64,000 nucleotides of DNA from Isosphaeraceae bacterium EP7 (GCA_038400315.1 CP151667.1:744001-808000); one strand, 5' to 3'; positions 44,743 to 54,902 are shown, counted from the stretch's first letter. Program-made: numbers and translations. Notes: generated from the letters alone by a model not told the origin.

Positions 44743-44832
44743 CGTCGAACCTGGTCCAATCTCGGCCGTAGCCTCGGTCAATCTCGTTCGCGGAACTCGG
44801 AAGCCTTGGGATGGCAGAATCGGCCACCCTCA

Positions 44833-44982
44833 TCAGGTGGGCCGCTTCGACTTCCCTCGGCATGCGTCGCTGCAATATTTCACCTCGTCCCAGACGGCCG
44901 CCCACTTCTTTCGCCAGGTGAAGGGGCGGCCGCAGGCGAGGCAGGTTTTGCGGGGGAGGTCGGCCTTGCGGGGAGAACGCAC
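44833..44982 (-). CDS. DUF2256 family zinc-binding small protein
   Basis: 49 residues. The start is GTG 44982, fixed by a GGAGG ribosome site 7 nt upstream. Nearly the whole protein is the DUF2256 domain: TCLACGRPFTWRKKW, then VKYCSDACRGK. Four cysteines (14, 17, 37, 41) form a treble-clef or zinc-ribbon-like site. DUF2256 proteins are tiny, conserved across many bacteria, and uncharacterised; nucleic-acid binding is a guess. The start is 26 bp after the thiC stop, so the two are almost certainly cotranscribed. Confidence 0.88.
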   Translation of the reverse strand: MRSPRKADLPRKTCLACGRPFTWRKKWAAVWDEVKYCSDACRGKSKRPT

Positions 44983-45008
44983 GGGCGACCTCCGGGGGAC
45001 CGGGTTTG

Positions 45009-46493
<1,485 letters not shown>

Positions 46494-46620
46494 TCAAGAC
46501 GCCCCGGACTCGGCCTGCGTTGACTCCGTGGGCAGGATCGACCAAACTCTCTCGGCCCGGACTGGGGGCGGAGCCCGCATCGGCCGGCCGGGCGTACGCT
46601 TCGAGGGAGTCGCCCTTCTC

Positions 46621-47559
46621 ATGTCGGAACCGATCTCGGCCTGGCGCCGACTCGCCAAGGCCCTGCGGATTGCGGGGGGAGCCCTGGCGGCATTCTCCGT
46701 CTGCGTCGTCGCGGCCAGCTGGTATTTCACCGAACCGCTGCACGAGCGAGTGCCAGCGACGGCCGAAACCCCGGCCACCGCCCTGCCCTCGGCGGCCGTT
46801 CCCTCCCCCGAGCCCGCCGCTTCCCGGTCCCTGCCCGAATGGCCGGACCAACGGCTCGCGGGCCTCGACGCCAAGCGGATCCTGATGGACACGGTTCTCG
46901 CCGTGGGCGAACGGCTGCGCGGCGAGGCGGGTTATACCGCCATCTTCCACAAGCGTGAGCGGATCAAGGGCAAGCTGGGCGAGGACCAGGTGATGGAGAT
47001 GAAGGCCCGGAACCGGCCGTTCGCCGTCTACTTCAAGTTCCTCAACCCGACCCCCGGCAAGGAAGTGGTCTATGCCGAGGGTCATCGAGACGGCAAGGTG
47101 CTGGCCCACGGTGTCGGCCTTGCCCGTTTCCTCGTCCCCAGGCTGGCCGTGGCGCCCGACAGCCCGATCGCGCTGGCCGACAGCCGGCACCCGGTCACCG
47201 ACGCCGGCCTGCTGAACCTGACCGAACGCCTGATCGCCTACCGCAAGCTCGACCTGATCCAGCCCGAGGCCGAGACCATCCTCGACCGTGTGCCCGGCCC
47301 CGACGGCCGCGACTGGCCGCGCTCGGTCCACCTGCACCACGCGAGGACGCCCGACCGCCTGTTCGCGCGGGTCGAGATCCTGTACGACCCCGAGACCCGG
47401 ATCCCGCTCTCGATCAGCAATTATGACTGGCCGGCCCCCGGCAAGGGGGACGAGACGCCGCTGGCCGAGCGGTATGCGTATGAGGCCCTGAACTTCGACG
47501 TGACGCTGACCGACCTGGACTTCGACCCGGCCAATCCGGCGTACCAGTTCCACCGCTGA
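46621..47559 (+). CDS. DUF1571 family protein with N-terminal membrane anchor
   Basis: 312 residues from ATG 46621. One hydrophobic helix (about 17-38) after positive residues, then a Pro/Ala-rich linker and the DUF1571 core: AGYTAIFHKRERIKGKLGE, RPFAVYFKFLNPTPGKEVVY, ALADSRHPVTDAG, ISNYDWPAPGKGDE and the terminal VTLTDLDFDPANPAY. It matches the protein at 32685-33590 block for block, so the two are paralogues. It diverges from thiC, 274 bp apart. Function unknown; exported domain inferred. Confidence 0.87.
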   Translation: MSEPISAWRRLAKALRIAGGALAAFSVCVVAASWYFTEPLHERVPATAETPATALPSAAVPSPEPAASRSLPEWPDQRLAGLDAKRILMDTVLAVGERLRGEAGYTAIFHKRERIKGKLGEDQVMEMKARNRPFAVYFKFLNPTPGKEVVYAEGHRDGKVLAHGVGLARFLVPRLAVAPDSPIALADSRHPVTDAGLLNLTERLIAYRKLDLIQPEAETILDRVPGPDGRDWPRSVHLHHARTPDRLFARVEILYDPETRIPLSISNYDWPAPGKGDETPLAERYAYEALNFDVTLTDLDFDPANPAYQFHR

Positions 47560-47620
47560 TCGCCGGGCGCCTCGCGCGGACAATCGGCCGCCCAAGCTGC
47601 GCATTCCGCGTCCAATTCGG

Positions 47621-47651
47621 TTGACCGGGCCTCGTCGCGCCGCGTTATGAT
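47621..47651 (+). promoter_or_regulatory. Candidate sigma-70-type promoter
   Basis: TTGACC (47621-47626) and TATGAT (47646-47651) are 19 bp apart. Transcription would begin near 47658, downstream of the ATG at 47647, which supports 47701 as the true start of the next gene. Confidence 0.4.
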
Positions 47652-47700
47652 GGATCCAATCCAGGACCCCCATCTCGCGACGTCCGTCGAGGTCCCGCCC

Positions 47701-47988
47701 ATGCCGCCGACGATCGTCCGGTGTACGATGCCCGACTGCCGGGAGGCCGCCACCTACAAGATCGCGGCCCCCTGGAGCGACGGCCGCTTCACCGAGCTGA
47801 AAACCTACGCCCACGCCTGCTCCGACCACCTCGGCCCCGTCTTCCGTGAGGCCGAAGAACGCCGCGAGGCCTACCAGCCCACCGCCGGCGAGACCATCGA
47901 AGAGATCGGCATCTACCGCTACGAGCAAGGCAAGCGCGACGCCAAGCTCCAACGCCTCTGGGGTCTGGAAGAGAACTACCGCTCGTGA
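47701..47988 (+). CDS. Small hypothetical protein with zinc-binding-like N-terminus
   Basis: 95 residues from ATG 47701, with GAGG 9 nt upstream; the open frame also allows 47647, but that codon lies inside a candidate -10 box. The N-terminus VRCTMPDCREAATYKIAAPWSDG followed by YAHACSDHLG gives two cysteines, then Cys and His, spaced like a small zinc finger. The C-terminal half is charged and helical (EAEERREAYQ, EIGIYRYEQGKRD). It looks like a conserved planctomycete protein but I cannot name it. Confidence 0.72.
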   Translation: MPPTIVRCTMPDCREAATYKIAAPWSDGRFTELKTYAHACSDHLGPVFREAEERREAYQPTAGETIEEIGIYRYEQGKRDAKLQRLWGLEENYRS

Positions 47989-48081
47989 GCGGGCCCGATT
48001 GCGGGATTGCCTCCCGGTTTTCGCGTCCAGAAGAGGAGTACCCGCTAGCCTGAGGCGTGGCTCGAGAAGGGAGTTCGATTC

Positions 48082-48930
48082 ATGGGCCGCTTTCGAATCG
48101 CTGAGCGATGGCCGCTTCTCGTCTTTGGCCTTCTTTTACTCTTTTTCCTCCCCGTTCTTCTCCAGCCCCCTCGTCATAGGAACGGGAGGCAGAGGTCGTG
48201 CGCCACCAACATCCGGCAGGTTGCTCTCGGTGCGGTGGGGTACGCGAATGAGCGAGGAGAATTTCCACGCGGAGTATTACTCGACGGCCTGCCGCCCGAG
48301 CGGGGCACGAGTTGGATCTCCCAGTGTCTTGAGTTTCTGTATCACGAAGACCTGGAACAGGCCTATGATCGATCCACGCCCTGGGATTTGCCGCCGAATG
48401 CGGAGATTGCCAAGACCCGGATCATGATCCTTACATGCAGCGCCGCAGAGACGGTTACGACGGCCAAGGGCTTCCCGACGACATCCTATGTGGGGATCGC
48501 CGGAGTTGGCGCCGACGCCGCGACTCTGGAGTCTGGCCATCCTCGCGCAGGGATCTTCGGGTACAGCCGGGTCACCAAGATCTCGGACATCCGGGACGGG
48601 ACCTCGAACACGCTGTTAGTGGCGGAGACGGACCTCGATCTCGGAAGCTGGATGTCCGGCGGGCATTCGACGATCCGCGCCGTGGTACCGGCCCAACGCC
48701 CCTATATTGGCGTGGGGAGGCCCTTCGGTGGCCCCCACAAGAATGGGGCCAACGTGGCGTTTGCCGACGGCTCCGTCCGGTTCGTCAGCGCGACGATCGC
48801 GCCCGAGATGATTGAGGCCATGGCGACGATCGCCGGGGGAGAGGCCGTGTCCGAGGATGGCATGTCGTGTCCGAGGATGGCATGTATTGAAGGCCTGGCC
48901 CTCACCGGTCGCGTCTTTTCGCTCGGTTGA
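48082..48930 (+). CDS. DUF1559 family protein, C-terminus altered by duplication
   Basis: 282 residues, GAAGGGAG before ATG 48082. One membrane segment (about 10-28) replaces the usual pilin-type leader. DUF1559 features follow: SCATNIRQVALGAVGYANERGEFPRG, SDIRDGTSNTLLVAETDL and the H-X9-DG-like HKNGANVAFADGSVRFV. A 20-bp exact tandem duplication at 48846-48885 shifts the frame near the end. Without it the protein would stop after SEDGMY, a usual DUF1559 ending; as it stands 21 unrelated residues follow SEDGM. The core is unaffected. Function unknown. Confidence 0.85.
   Translation: MGRFRIAERWPLLVFGLLLLFFLPVLLQPPRHRNGRQRSCATNIRQVALGAVGYANERGEFPRGVLLDGLPPERGTSWISQCLEFLYHEDLEQAYDRSTPWDLPPNAEIAKTRIMILTCSAAETVTTAKGFPTTSYVGIAGVGADAATLESGHPRAGIFGYSRVTKISDIRDGTSNTLLVAETDLDLGSWMSGGHSTIRAVVPAQRPYIGVGRPFGGPHKNGANVAFADGSVRFVSATIAPEMIEAMATIAGGEAVSEDGMSCPRMACIEGLALTGRVFSLG
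48846..48885 (+). repeat. Exact 20-bp tandem duplication inside a coding sequence
   Basis: CGTGTCCGAGGATGGCATGT occurs twice back to back (48846-48865, 48866-48885). The unit length is not a multiple of three, so the second copy moves the frame and removes the TGA at 48888-48890 from frame. Confidence 0.9.
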
Positions 48931-49083
48931 TCTCCGTTTGCACCGCATATCCCCTCACTCAAGCAAGAGTTAGGAAAACCCGGCGAAGCACGTTCCAGTC
49001 TTCCCGAGAAAAAGGTGTAGCAACTGAGCCCGGTCGGGGCACTACTCCCGGAAGAATGATGCGGAACGGCGGGGGGCGAGCGG

Positions 49084-50889
49084 ATGTCGTCGAGGTTGGC
49101 CAGCGGATCTCGGGACTTGCAGGCCCTGTTCGGCCTCGGACGCGTGGGCGATTGGACCGATGCCCAGCTCCTCGATTGCTTCAAAGGGAGCGAGGGGCAC
49201 GACTCGGAGGCGGCCTTCACCACCTTGGTGCGGCGGCACGGGCCGATGGTTTTGCGGGTTTGTCGGGGCGTCTTGAAGGATGAGCACGACGCCCAGGATG
49301 CGTTCCAGGCGACGTTCCTGGTGCTCGCCCGCGGCGCCTCCTCGGTCAGGGACCGATCGTCGGTCGCGGGTTGGCTGTTCGGGGTCTCGCACAGGGTCTC
49401 GTCCAGGGCGAAGGTCGCGCTGGCAAGGCGGAGGACGCACGAACGCAGGGCGGCCCTGATGATCGACCGGATGCGGCAGGAAGGCGCGGGGGACTCGCAC
49501 GTCGATCGATCGGCGCTCGACGAGGAGATCCGTAAGCTGCCGGAGAAGTATCGCGAGCCGATTGTCCTCTGCTACATCGAAGGGCTGAGCCAGGAGCAGG
49601 CCGCGGCGCACCTCGGGTGGCCTTCGGGCACGGTCCGGGGCCGGCTCTGCAAGGCCAGGAACCTGCTGCGTGCCCGGCTCGCCAGGCGTGGGCTGGTGGT
49701 TCCGGCGGCGGCGATTGCCGTCGCCTCGACGGCCCGCGAGACTCTGGCAGCGGTCCCCACGTCCCTGGTCGACTCCACGGTCCGGGCCGCGATGCTGTCG
49801 GGAGCCGGCAAGGCGGTCGCCGCTGGGGCGGCCTCCTCGACGGTCGCGGCGCTGGCCAACGGGACGGCACTGTCCACGACGGCCGCCTGGCTCAAGCTGA
49901 CCGCCGTCCTCGTCGGGATCGGCCTCGCCTCGATGACCGTCCCGGGGGCGGCCGGGTATCTGGGGCAGTCTCGGAACCCTCCCGCGGCGGAGTCCCCCGA
50001 GCCCAAGTCGCCCGACTTCGTCCCCCCGCCCCGTGCGAATCCTCGGGTTGAGCCGGAAGCCGTGATCAAGGCAGCCCCGGTCGCGGGACTGCCGAATGCG
50101 GCGAAACCGCCCGTCGATCCGAAGCGACCGCCCAGGAATCCGAGCGTCCTGGCCAACCCGATGGGGGCGATCGCGGTCGACGGCGAGCTTGAGGACTGGC
50201 CCGACGACATCGAGTTCCACCCCATCCTCAAGCGGTTCTCCGACGCGCTGGCCGGGGCGGAGATCCCCGAGCGGACGGCCCCGAAGGATGAAAACGACCT
50301 GGCCGCCTGGTTCTCGGTCGGCTACAGCCGTGAGGAACAGATGCTCTATGTGGCGATGGTCGTCAGGGACGACGTGCTGATCGTCGGCAACAGCAGCGAC
50401 AGGGACACCGACGCCGCCGAGGTTTACGTCGATGGGCTGCGGCAAGACCGGAAGATCGAGATGCCGGAATCGCCCTGGTTCAAGACCAGCAACCTTTCCG
50501 AGGTTCCCGTCCATCAGTATATCTCGATCCCGGGCCGGGGCCGGATCTACGGCACGCCTTACAAGACCAACCCGATTCTTCTCGCCGGTGACCTGGACAA
50601 GACGAAGTCGAAAGCCGCCTTCCGCCGCAAGGGGCTCGTGACCACCTATGAGTGGGCCATCCAGGTCTTCGATCGCTACCCCGACCGGCCGACCGAGCTG
50701 GTGCCCGGCAAGTCGATCGGCTTCGACCTGGCCGTCGTGGACAAGGACGTTGCCCCGGGCACGATCGTTCCGCCGGGGACGAAGGTCCAGCCCGACTACG
50801 ACTGGATTTACTGGGGGCCCAGGTGGAAGGGGATGAAGGTGCTGGACGCCGGCAACCTGGGTGAGCTGGTCCTTGGCGGGGCCCGTTGA
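49084..50889 (+). CDS. ECF-type RNA polymerase sigma factor with membrane segment and CBM9-like domain
   Basis: 601 residues. Residues 42-115 are sigma region 2 (FTTLVRRHGPMVLRVC, DEHDAQDAFQATFLVLARGA), and 143-195 are region 4 (LPEKYREPIVLCYIEGLSQEQAA, GWPSGTVRGRLCKAR). An alanine-rich stretch leads to one hydrophobic helix (about 270-293), then a Pro-rich linker (300-355). Residues 362-600 resemble a CBM9/DOMON-like beta sandwich: AVDGELEDWPDDIEF, ENDLAAWFSVGYSREEQMLYVAMVVRDD, DTDAAEVYVDG and DYDWIYWGPRW. The plan suggests a membrane-tied sigma factor that senses a ligand outside the cytoplasm. That role is inferred; the domains are seen. No anti-sigma gene is adjacent. Confidence 0.9.
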   Translation: MSSRLASGSRDLQALFGLGRVGDWTDAQLLDCFKGSEGHDSEAAFTTLVRRHGPMVLRVCRGVLKDEHDAQDAFQATFLVLARGASSVRDRSSVAGWLFGVSHRVSSRAKVALARRRTHERRAALMIDRMRQEGAGDSHVDRSALDEEIRKLPEKYREPIVLCYIEGLSQEQAAAHLGWPSGTVRGRLCKARNLLRARLARRGLVVPAAAIAVASTARETLAAVPTSLVDSTVRAAMLSGAGKAVAAGAASSTVAALANGTALSTTAAWLKLTAVLVGIGLASMTVPGAAGYLGQSRNPPAAESPEPKSPDFVPPPRANPRVEPEAVIKAAPVAGLPNAAKPPVDPKRPPRNPSVLANPMGAIAVDGELEDWPDDIEFHPILKRFSDALAGAEIPERTAPKDENDLAAWFSVGYSREEQMLYVAMVVRDDVLIVGNSSDRDTDAAEVYVDGLRQDRKIEMPESPWFKTSNLSEVPVHQYISIPGRGRIYGTPYKTNPILLAGDLDKTKSKAAFRRKGLVTTYEWAIQVFDRYPDRPTELVPGKSIGFDLAVVDKDVAPGTIVPPGTKVQPDYDWIYWGPRWKGMKVLDAGNLGELVLGGAR

Positions 50890-51045
50890 GCTTCGCCTTC
50901 ACGTAAGCCCACCTTGAAGGACGCAGCCTCGTTTGAGGGCGTCCGGGTGGACGGTGCGCGCCGGGTCTCGAGTTTTTTCCGGATGCGGACCGCGTGGTCC
51001 CGCATCGATCGTCCCGCAGCCCGAATTCTCTGAGGAGTCGCACAG

Positions 51046-51438
51046 ATGAGCTACAAGCTGATCTCGGCCGGCGTGCGCGCCGCGGGGGCCCTGCTGCTCG
51101 GCGGAGTCATCCTCTGGCAGGTCGCCGAGCGGTCGGTGCCACCCGGCGGGGAGACGGTCATCCATGTGACCGAGGCCGAGGTGGACGTCTTCCTCGACGA
51201 CAGCCATTACCGGGTCGACACCCAGGTGGACTCGCCGATCGTCCGCGAGCTGGCACCCGGCTGGCATACCTTGCGAATGATGAAGGATGGGGAGGTACTC
51301 TACGACCGGCCGTTCGAGATCGTTCGCGGCGAATACGGTCCGATCCTGACCGCCTGGAATGAGTTGCGTCAGAATTCCCCTCCCGATCGGTTCCGGGGTG
51401 TCGGGCCGACGCCCGACGAACTCGTTCAGGCGCATTGA
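51046..51438 (+). CDS. Small membrane-anchored or exported hypothetical protein
   Basis: 130 residues behind AGGAG. An N-terminal hydrophobic segment (about 8-25, AGVRAAGALLLGGVILW) is followed by a small beta-rich domain, VIHVTEAEVDVFLDDSHYRVDT with ELAPGWHTLRMMKDGEVLYDR, which resembles a PEGA-type surface domain. The pattern fits an exported binding module. It lies 156 bp after the sigma factor-CBM9 gene on the same strand and could be a target or partner, but this is only position. Family not certain. Confidence 0.72.
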   Translation: MSYKLISAGVRAAGALLLGGVILWQVAERSVPPGGETVIHVTEAEVDVFLDDSHYRVDTQVDSPIVRELAPGWHTLRMMKDGEVLYDRPFEIVRGEYGPILTAWNELRQNSPPDRFRGVGPTPDELVQAH

Positions 51439-51598
51439 ACGGGGGGCGGACTCTCGTGCGATTCGAGGAGCCATCCCGCGATTGGTCCTCGCGGCGGCCC
51501 GTCGATCGTGGAACAATCGCCGAGTCCGAGATCCTTCGATGCCACGCATCGGGCGTGGGCCGGGGAACCCGGGCGTCGACGGCCCGGGAGAGCCCCCG

Positions 51599-52855
51599 AT
51601 GATCGCTCCGAGCGTGCTCGCGTTGACACTCGCGTTGGCTGGCAGCCTGGATGCCCACGCCGGGGCACTCTCGGTCGAAGTGAAGGCCGGGGACTTCGAC
51701 CGCCTCGACACGCCCGTCGCGGTTGTCATTCCGGCCGATCGTTTCGCCCCTCCGGTGCTGGCGGCCTTGAAGCTGGGCCCGCAGACGTTGAGGCTGACGC
51801 GGGACGGCGACGAGGGCGACATGGCCGCGCAGGCGGAGTTTTCCGGTGAGGACGAGGCGAACGTGTCGGTCTCGTTCCTGCTGGAAGGGGCGACCCCGGC
51901 TCGAACCGGCCGACGCTATCGGCTGGCCTCGGCCGAGGTCACGCGGTCAACCTCTCCCTGGTCGATCGACGAGCGGTCGCCGGGGATCTGGGAGCTGAAG
52001 AACCGCGAGCGTTCGGTCTTCCGGTACAACGCGGTGCCGGCGGGCCACCCCAACCACGCGTCGATCCTGCGGCGAGACGCCTACATCCACCCGGCGTTCA
52101 GCCCGTCCGGGGCGCTGGTCACGGGCGATTTCTCAAGGCTGCACCCGCACCATCGAGGGTTCTTCCTGGCGCACACCAAGACGCAGGTGGGGTCGCTTCA
52201 CCCCGACTTCTGGAACTTCCAGAACGGTAGCGGGCGGATCGTCAGCGAGGGGCTGACCACCCACGCCGTCGGCCCCGTCTCGGCGATGTTCCGCACAAGG
52301 CATCGCTGGGAAGCCGGAGGCGGCGTGGTCCTGCGCGAGACCTGGGACGTCGAGGCCCACGACATCCCGGGCGCGAAGTACTGGCTGTTCGACCTGACCT
52401 CGACCCAGCGGGCCGAGGCGACGCCCCTGGAGTTGCTCCCCTATCGCTACGGCGGGATGGCCTACCGGGGGGCCGAGACCTTCGAGAAGGGGCCGCTCGA
52501 CGTCCTGACGAGCGAGGGGCACCACCGGGTCGACGGCGATCAGAAGCCGGCACGCTGGGTCGACCTGACGGGGCCGGTCGAGGGGGGCTCGATGCCCTAC
52601 GCCGGCGCGATGATCTGCGACCACCCCGGCAACACGAATCACCCGACGGTGGCGAGGATCCACCCGACCACCCTCCCCTTCTTCAGCTACACGCCCAACC
52701 ACGATGCCAGGGTTGTGATTAGGGCCGACGCGCCGACGGTCTTCCGCTACCGGATCCTGATCCACGACGGCCACCCCGACCCGGTTCTCGACGAGCGGAT
52801 CTGGCGCGATTTCAGCGATCCGCCGACCCTGACGGTGGCCGCCGATCCGGCCTGA
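51599..52855 (+). CDS. DUF6807 (PmoA-like) family exported protein
   Basis: 418 residues from ATG 51599 behind GGGAG; a signal peptide (SVLALTLALAGSLDAHAG) follows at once, so the longer frame was not used. The core has NHASILRRDAYIHPAFSPSG, SRLHPHHRGFFLAH, VVLRETWDVEAHD, GGMAYRG and CDHPGNTNHPT. The HPHHRG motif and the repeated histidines are typical of DUF6807 proteins, which are common in planctomycetes near sugar-processing genes and have a galactose-mutarotase-like fold by reputation. Periplasmic; activity unknown. Confidence 0.87.
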   Translation: MIAPSVLALTLALAGSLDAHAGALSVEVKAGDFDRLDTPVAVVIPADRFAPPVLAALKLGPQTLRLTRDGDEGDMAAQAEFSGEDEANVSVSFLLEGATPARTGRRYRLASAEVTRSTSPWSIDERSPGIWELKNRERSVFRYNAVPAGHPNHASILRRDAYIHPAFSPSGALVTGDFSRLHPHHRGFFLAHTKTQVGSLHPDFWNFQNGSGRIVSEGLTTHAVGPVSAMFRTRHRWEAGGGVVLRETWDVEAHDIPGAKYWLFDLTSTQRAEATPLELLPYRYGGMAYRGAETFEKGPLDVLTSEGHHRVDGDQKPARWVDLTGPVEGGSMPYAGAMICDHPGNTNHPTVARIHPTTLPFFSYTPNHDARVVIRADAPTVFRYRILIHDGHPDPVLDERIWRDFSDPPTLTVAADPA

Positions 52856-53255
52856 TCGTCGTGCCCCGGCCGTGTCACGCCGGATGATGGAATGAGAACC
52901 GGCCGGGGCCTGATTTCGGGGGTCGAGGCGTTACGAGCGGACCGACCGGCGTAGGCGGCTCAATAGCCCGCCTGGCCTTGATTTCGGCGCTCGGGGCGTG
53001 CGGTTTACGCTCTCAGCCCGACGATAGATACGGCGGTCAAACCCGCCTCTTCATTTCGGTAGGATCCGAAAGGTGGGGCGGGGTGAGTCCGCGGGATGCG
53101 TCAAGGGACGCGGCCGGGACCCTTGGCCGGCCCTGAGTTCGTCGGTTGCGTCGGATTTTCCGGCTCGGTCGGCGTCGAAGGGTTGGCTCCGGGGCTCGCG
53201 GCGGAGTTCGGGCGGCTTCAAGCCGCCCAGGCGCCCCAGGAGGAGGGAACAGGAA
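52856..53255. other. Intergenic region upstream of fliW
   Basis: About 400 bp. The first part holds the hairpin 52863-52909. The open frame extending upstream of fliW from 53073 is low-quality coding sequence and was not used. The promoter of the fliW-csrA pair should be here; none was clear. Confidence 0.45.
52863..52909 (+). terminator. Hairpin after DUF6807 gene
   Basis: GCCCCGGCCG (52863-52872) pairs perfectly with CGGCCGGGGC (52900-52909) across a 27-nt loop, 8 bp after the stop codon. The large loop makes it a moderate candidate. Confidence 0.5.
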
Positions 53256-53732
53256 GTGAACATCGTCACGACCCGCTTCGGCCTGGTCCATGCTTCGGAG
53301 TCGGACTTGATCCGAATCCCCGAAGGCCTGGTCGGGTTCCGCACCTTCAGTCAATTTTTCCTGCTCCCGGACCCGGTGGTCTCGGGCCTGACGTGGTTAC
53401 AGAGCGTGACCGCGGCAGAGCTGGCCTTCGGGCTGGTCGCCCCGCCTCTGGCGATCAGCGACTACCGGGTCGAGCTCCGGCCGGGCGACCGGACGGCGCT
53501 GGAGCTTGAAGACGAGCGTGCGGCCCTGGTCTATCTGATCCTGAACCGCGGCGACGGGGGAGGCCTCACGGTCAACCTCCAGGGGCCGCTGGTCTTCAAC
53601 CTCGCCCGTCGGCTCGGCCGGCAGATGGTGTTGACCTCCAGCCGCTACGCGGTCCGGTATCCGCTGGACACACACCAGGCGACCGCGACGACCGTGCTGC
53701 CGGCGCCGACGCCCTTGCGGGCGACGGGCTAA
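53256..53732 (+). CDS. fliW: Flagellar assembly factor FliW
   Basis: 158 residues, GTG start 53256 with AGGAGG upstream. FliW blocks: VTTRFGLVHASESDLIRIPEGLVGF at the start, FFLLPDP, WLQSVTAAELAF, and LILNRGDGGGLTVNLQGPLVFN with the NLQGP-like core. In Bacillus FliW binds CsrA and flagellin and so ties flagellin translation to filament assembly. The csrA gene lies 127 bp downstream, as in many bacteria. No flagellar structural gene is in the window, so motility depends on loci elsewhere. Confidence 0.93.
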   Translation: MNIVTTRFGLVHASESDLIRIPEGLVGFRTFSQFFLLPDPVVSGLTWLQSVTAAELAFGLVAPPLAISDYRVELRPGDRTALELEDERAALVYLILNRGDGGGLTVNLQGPLVFNLARRLGRQMVLTSSRYAVRYPLDTHQATATTVLPAPTPLRATG

Positions 53733-53858
53733 CCGGGAGCCGGGACGACCAGGGCGAGCGTCCCATCCCGAGCCGCTACGTGCGACCCAAAACCGAGAGC
53801 CCGGGCAACGTGATCACGGATGGTCACGGGTCTCGCTGGTAGGAGGAAGGAGCCATCC

Positions 53859-54125
53859 ATGCTTGTCCTGTCACGACATCGCGACGAGAGCATCATCATC
53901 GGCGATGACATCGTCATCACGGTGGTGGATATCCGGGGAGACAAGGTCCGACTGGGGATTGCCGCCCCGATCGAGATCAGCGTGCACCGCCAGGAGGTGT
54001 ACGAGGCCATCCAGCGCGAGAACAAGGCGGCCAGCCGACTGGAACCCCAGGACGCCCGCCAGCTGGAAAACCTGGTCCCCCCCCCCTTGCAGCGTGGCCT
54101 CCGACGGCCGCGCGTGGAAGGCTGA
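53859..54125 (+). CDS. csrA: Carbon storage regulator CsrA (second copy)
   Basis: 88 residues from ATG 53859, preceded by AGGAGGAAGGAG. The CsrA core is [40 protein letters not shown], followed by a 35-residue basic tail ([21 protein letters not shown]) longer than in the other copy. The several GGA triplets in its ribosome site make it a possible CsrA target itself. With fliW it forms the usual FliW-CsrA switch. The extension upstream of ATG 53859 in the open frame is not CsrA-like. Confidence 0.94.
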   Translation: MLVLSRHRDESIIIGDDIVITVVDIRGDKVRLGIAAPIEISVHRQEVYEAIQRENKAASRLEPQDARQLENLVPPPLQRGLRRPRVEG

Positions 54126-54135
54126 GGCCACGACT

Positions 54136-54178
54136 CGCCCTCCTCACGCCGGGCCCATCGGCCGACGTGAGGAGGGCG
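54136..54178. terminator. Hairpin after csrA
   Basis: CGCCCTCCTCACG (54136-54148) pairs with CGTGAGGAGGGCG (54166-54178), extendable by two more pairs including a wobble, with a 17-nt loop. It starts 11 bp after the csrA stop. Confidence 0.7.
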
Positions 54179-54242
54179 GGTCAGCCGCCCGAACGCGGCG
54201 GGCGACCCTTCGCTGCGGCTGCACCCCCAGACCACAACGACC

Positions 54243-54296
54243 CGGACGACCCTTCCCCGGACGGCCCAGCGGGCCGCGAAGGGGGGCGGTCGTCCG
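54243..54296 (-). terminator. Compound hairpin downstream of the FHA gene
   Basis: CGGACGACC (54243-54251) pairs with GGTCGTCCG (54288-54296), and an inner CGGCCC/GGGCCG hairpin occupies 54262-54276. It lies 33 bp past the FHA stop on the minus strand. Confidence 0.5.
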
Positions 54297-54329
54297 CGTC
54301 GCATTTCGAAGGGAACCCCGGCGGATCGA

Positions 54330-54902
54330 TCAATCCAGGTCGATCCGGATCTCGTCGTCCTTCTTGCCCAAAAGTCCCCGCCACCCGGCCTCATTGTCCT
54401 CTTCCGCCTTGTCGCTGACGGCCGACGAGACGATCGGGATTTCCAGCGGAGAGGGCGACGCGAACCTCGACAGGTCATCGCCCTGAGACCAGGCGGACGG
54501 CTGGCTGATTGGCGATGGCGCCGCGGAGGCCTTCGGCCGCTCGGACGCGATTGGGGTTCGGTCGATGTCTTTCACCCCATCGGCCCTGCTCCGCAGCTCG
54601 GAGGGGCTCGGCAGGTGGTCGGGCCCGAGGTAGACGCGAACCTTGTAGAGCCCGAAGCTCAGGCGGTCCTCGGGCAGTAGGGCCGCCCAGCGGATGCGTT
54701 GTCCCTTGACCTTGGTGCCGTTGGTGCTGGCAAGGTCGCGGACGATGAGCAGGCCGTCGGTCTTCACCACGACGCAGTGGCGCTTGGATAAACTCGGGTG
54801 ATCGACGAAGACATCGCAGAACTCCCGGCGGCCGATGACCGTGAGATCCTTGAGGATCGGGATCGGTGCATCGCCATTTTCCGGGACGAGTTCAGCTTTC
54901 AT
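54330..54902 (-). CDS. FHA-domain protein
   Basis: 190 residues from ATG 54902; the longer open frame to 55091 adds basic sequence with no domain. Residues 5-95 are a forkhead-associated domain: VIGRREFCDVFVDHPSLSKRHC with Arg and Ser at the phosphothreonine-binding positions, then DLASTNGTKVKG. The C-terminal half is Ser/Pro-rich and disordered, ending in an acidic segment. FHA domains bind phosphothreonine peptides, so it probably reads the output of one of the many Ser/Thr kinases. No kinase is adjacent; the gene diverges from the following secreted-protein gene. Confidence 0.9.
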   Translation of the reverse strand: MKAELVPENGDAPIPILKDLTVIGRREFCDVFVDHPSLSKRHCVVVKTDGLLIVRDLASTNGTKVKGQRIRWAALLPEDRLSFGLYKVRVYLGPDHLPSPSELRSRADGVKDIDRTPIASERPKASAAPSPISQPSAWSQGDDLSRFASPSPLEIPIVSSAVSDKAEEDNEAGWRGLLGKKDDEIRIDLD

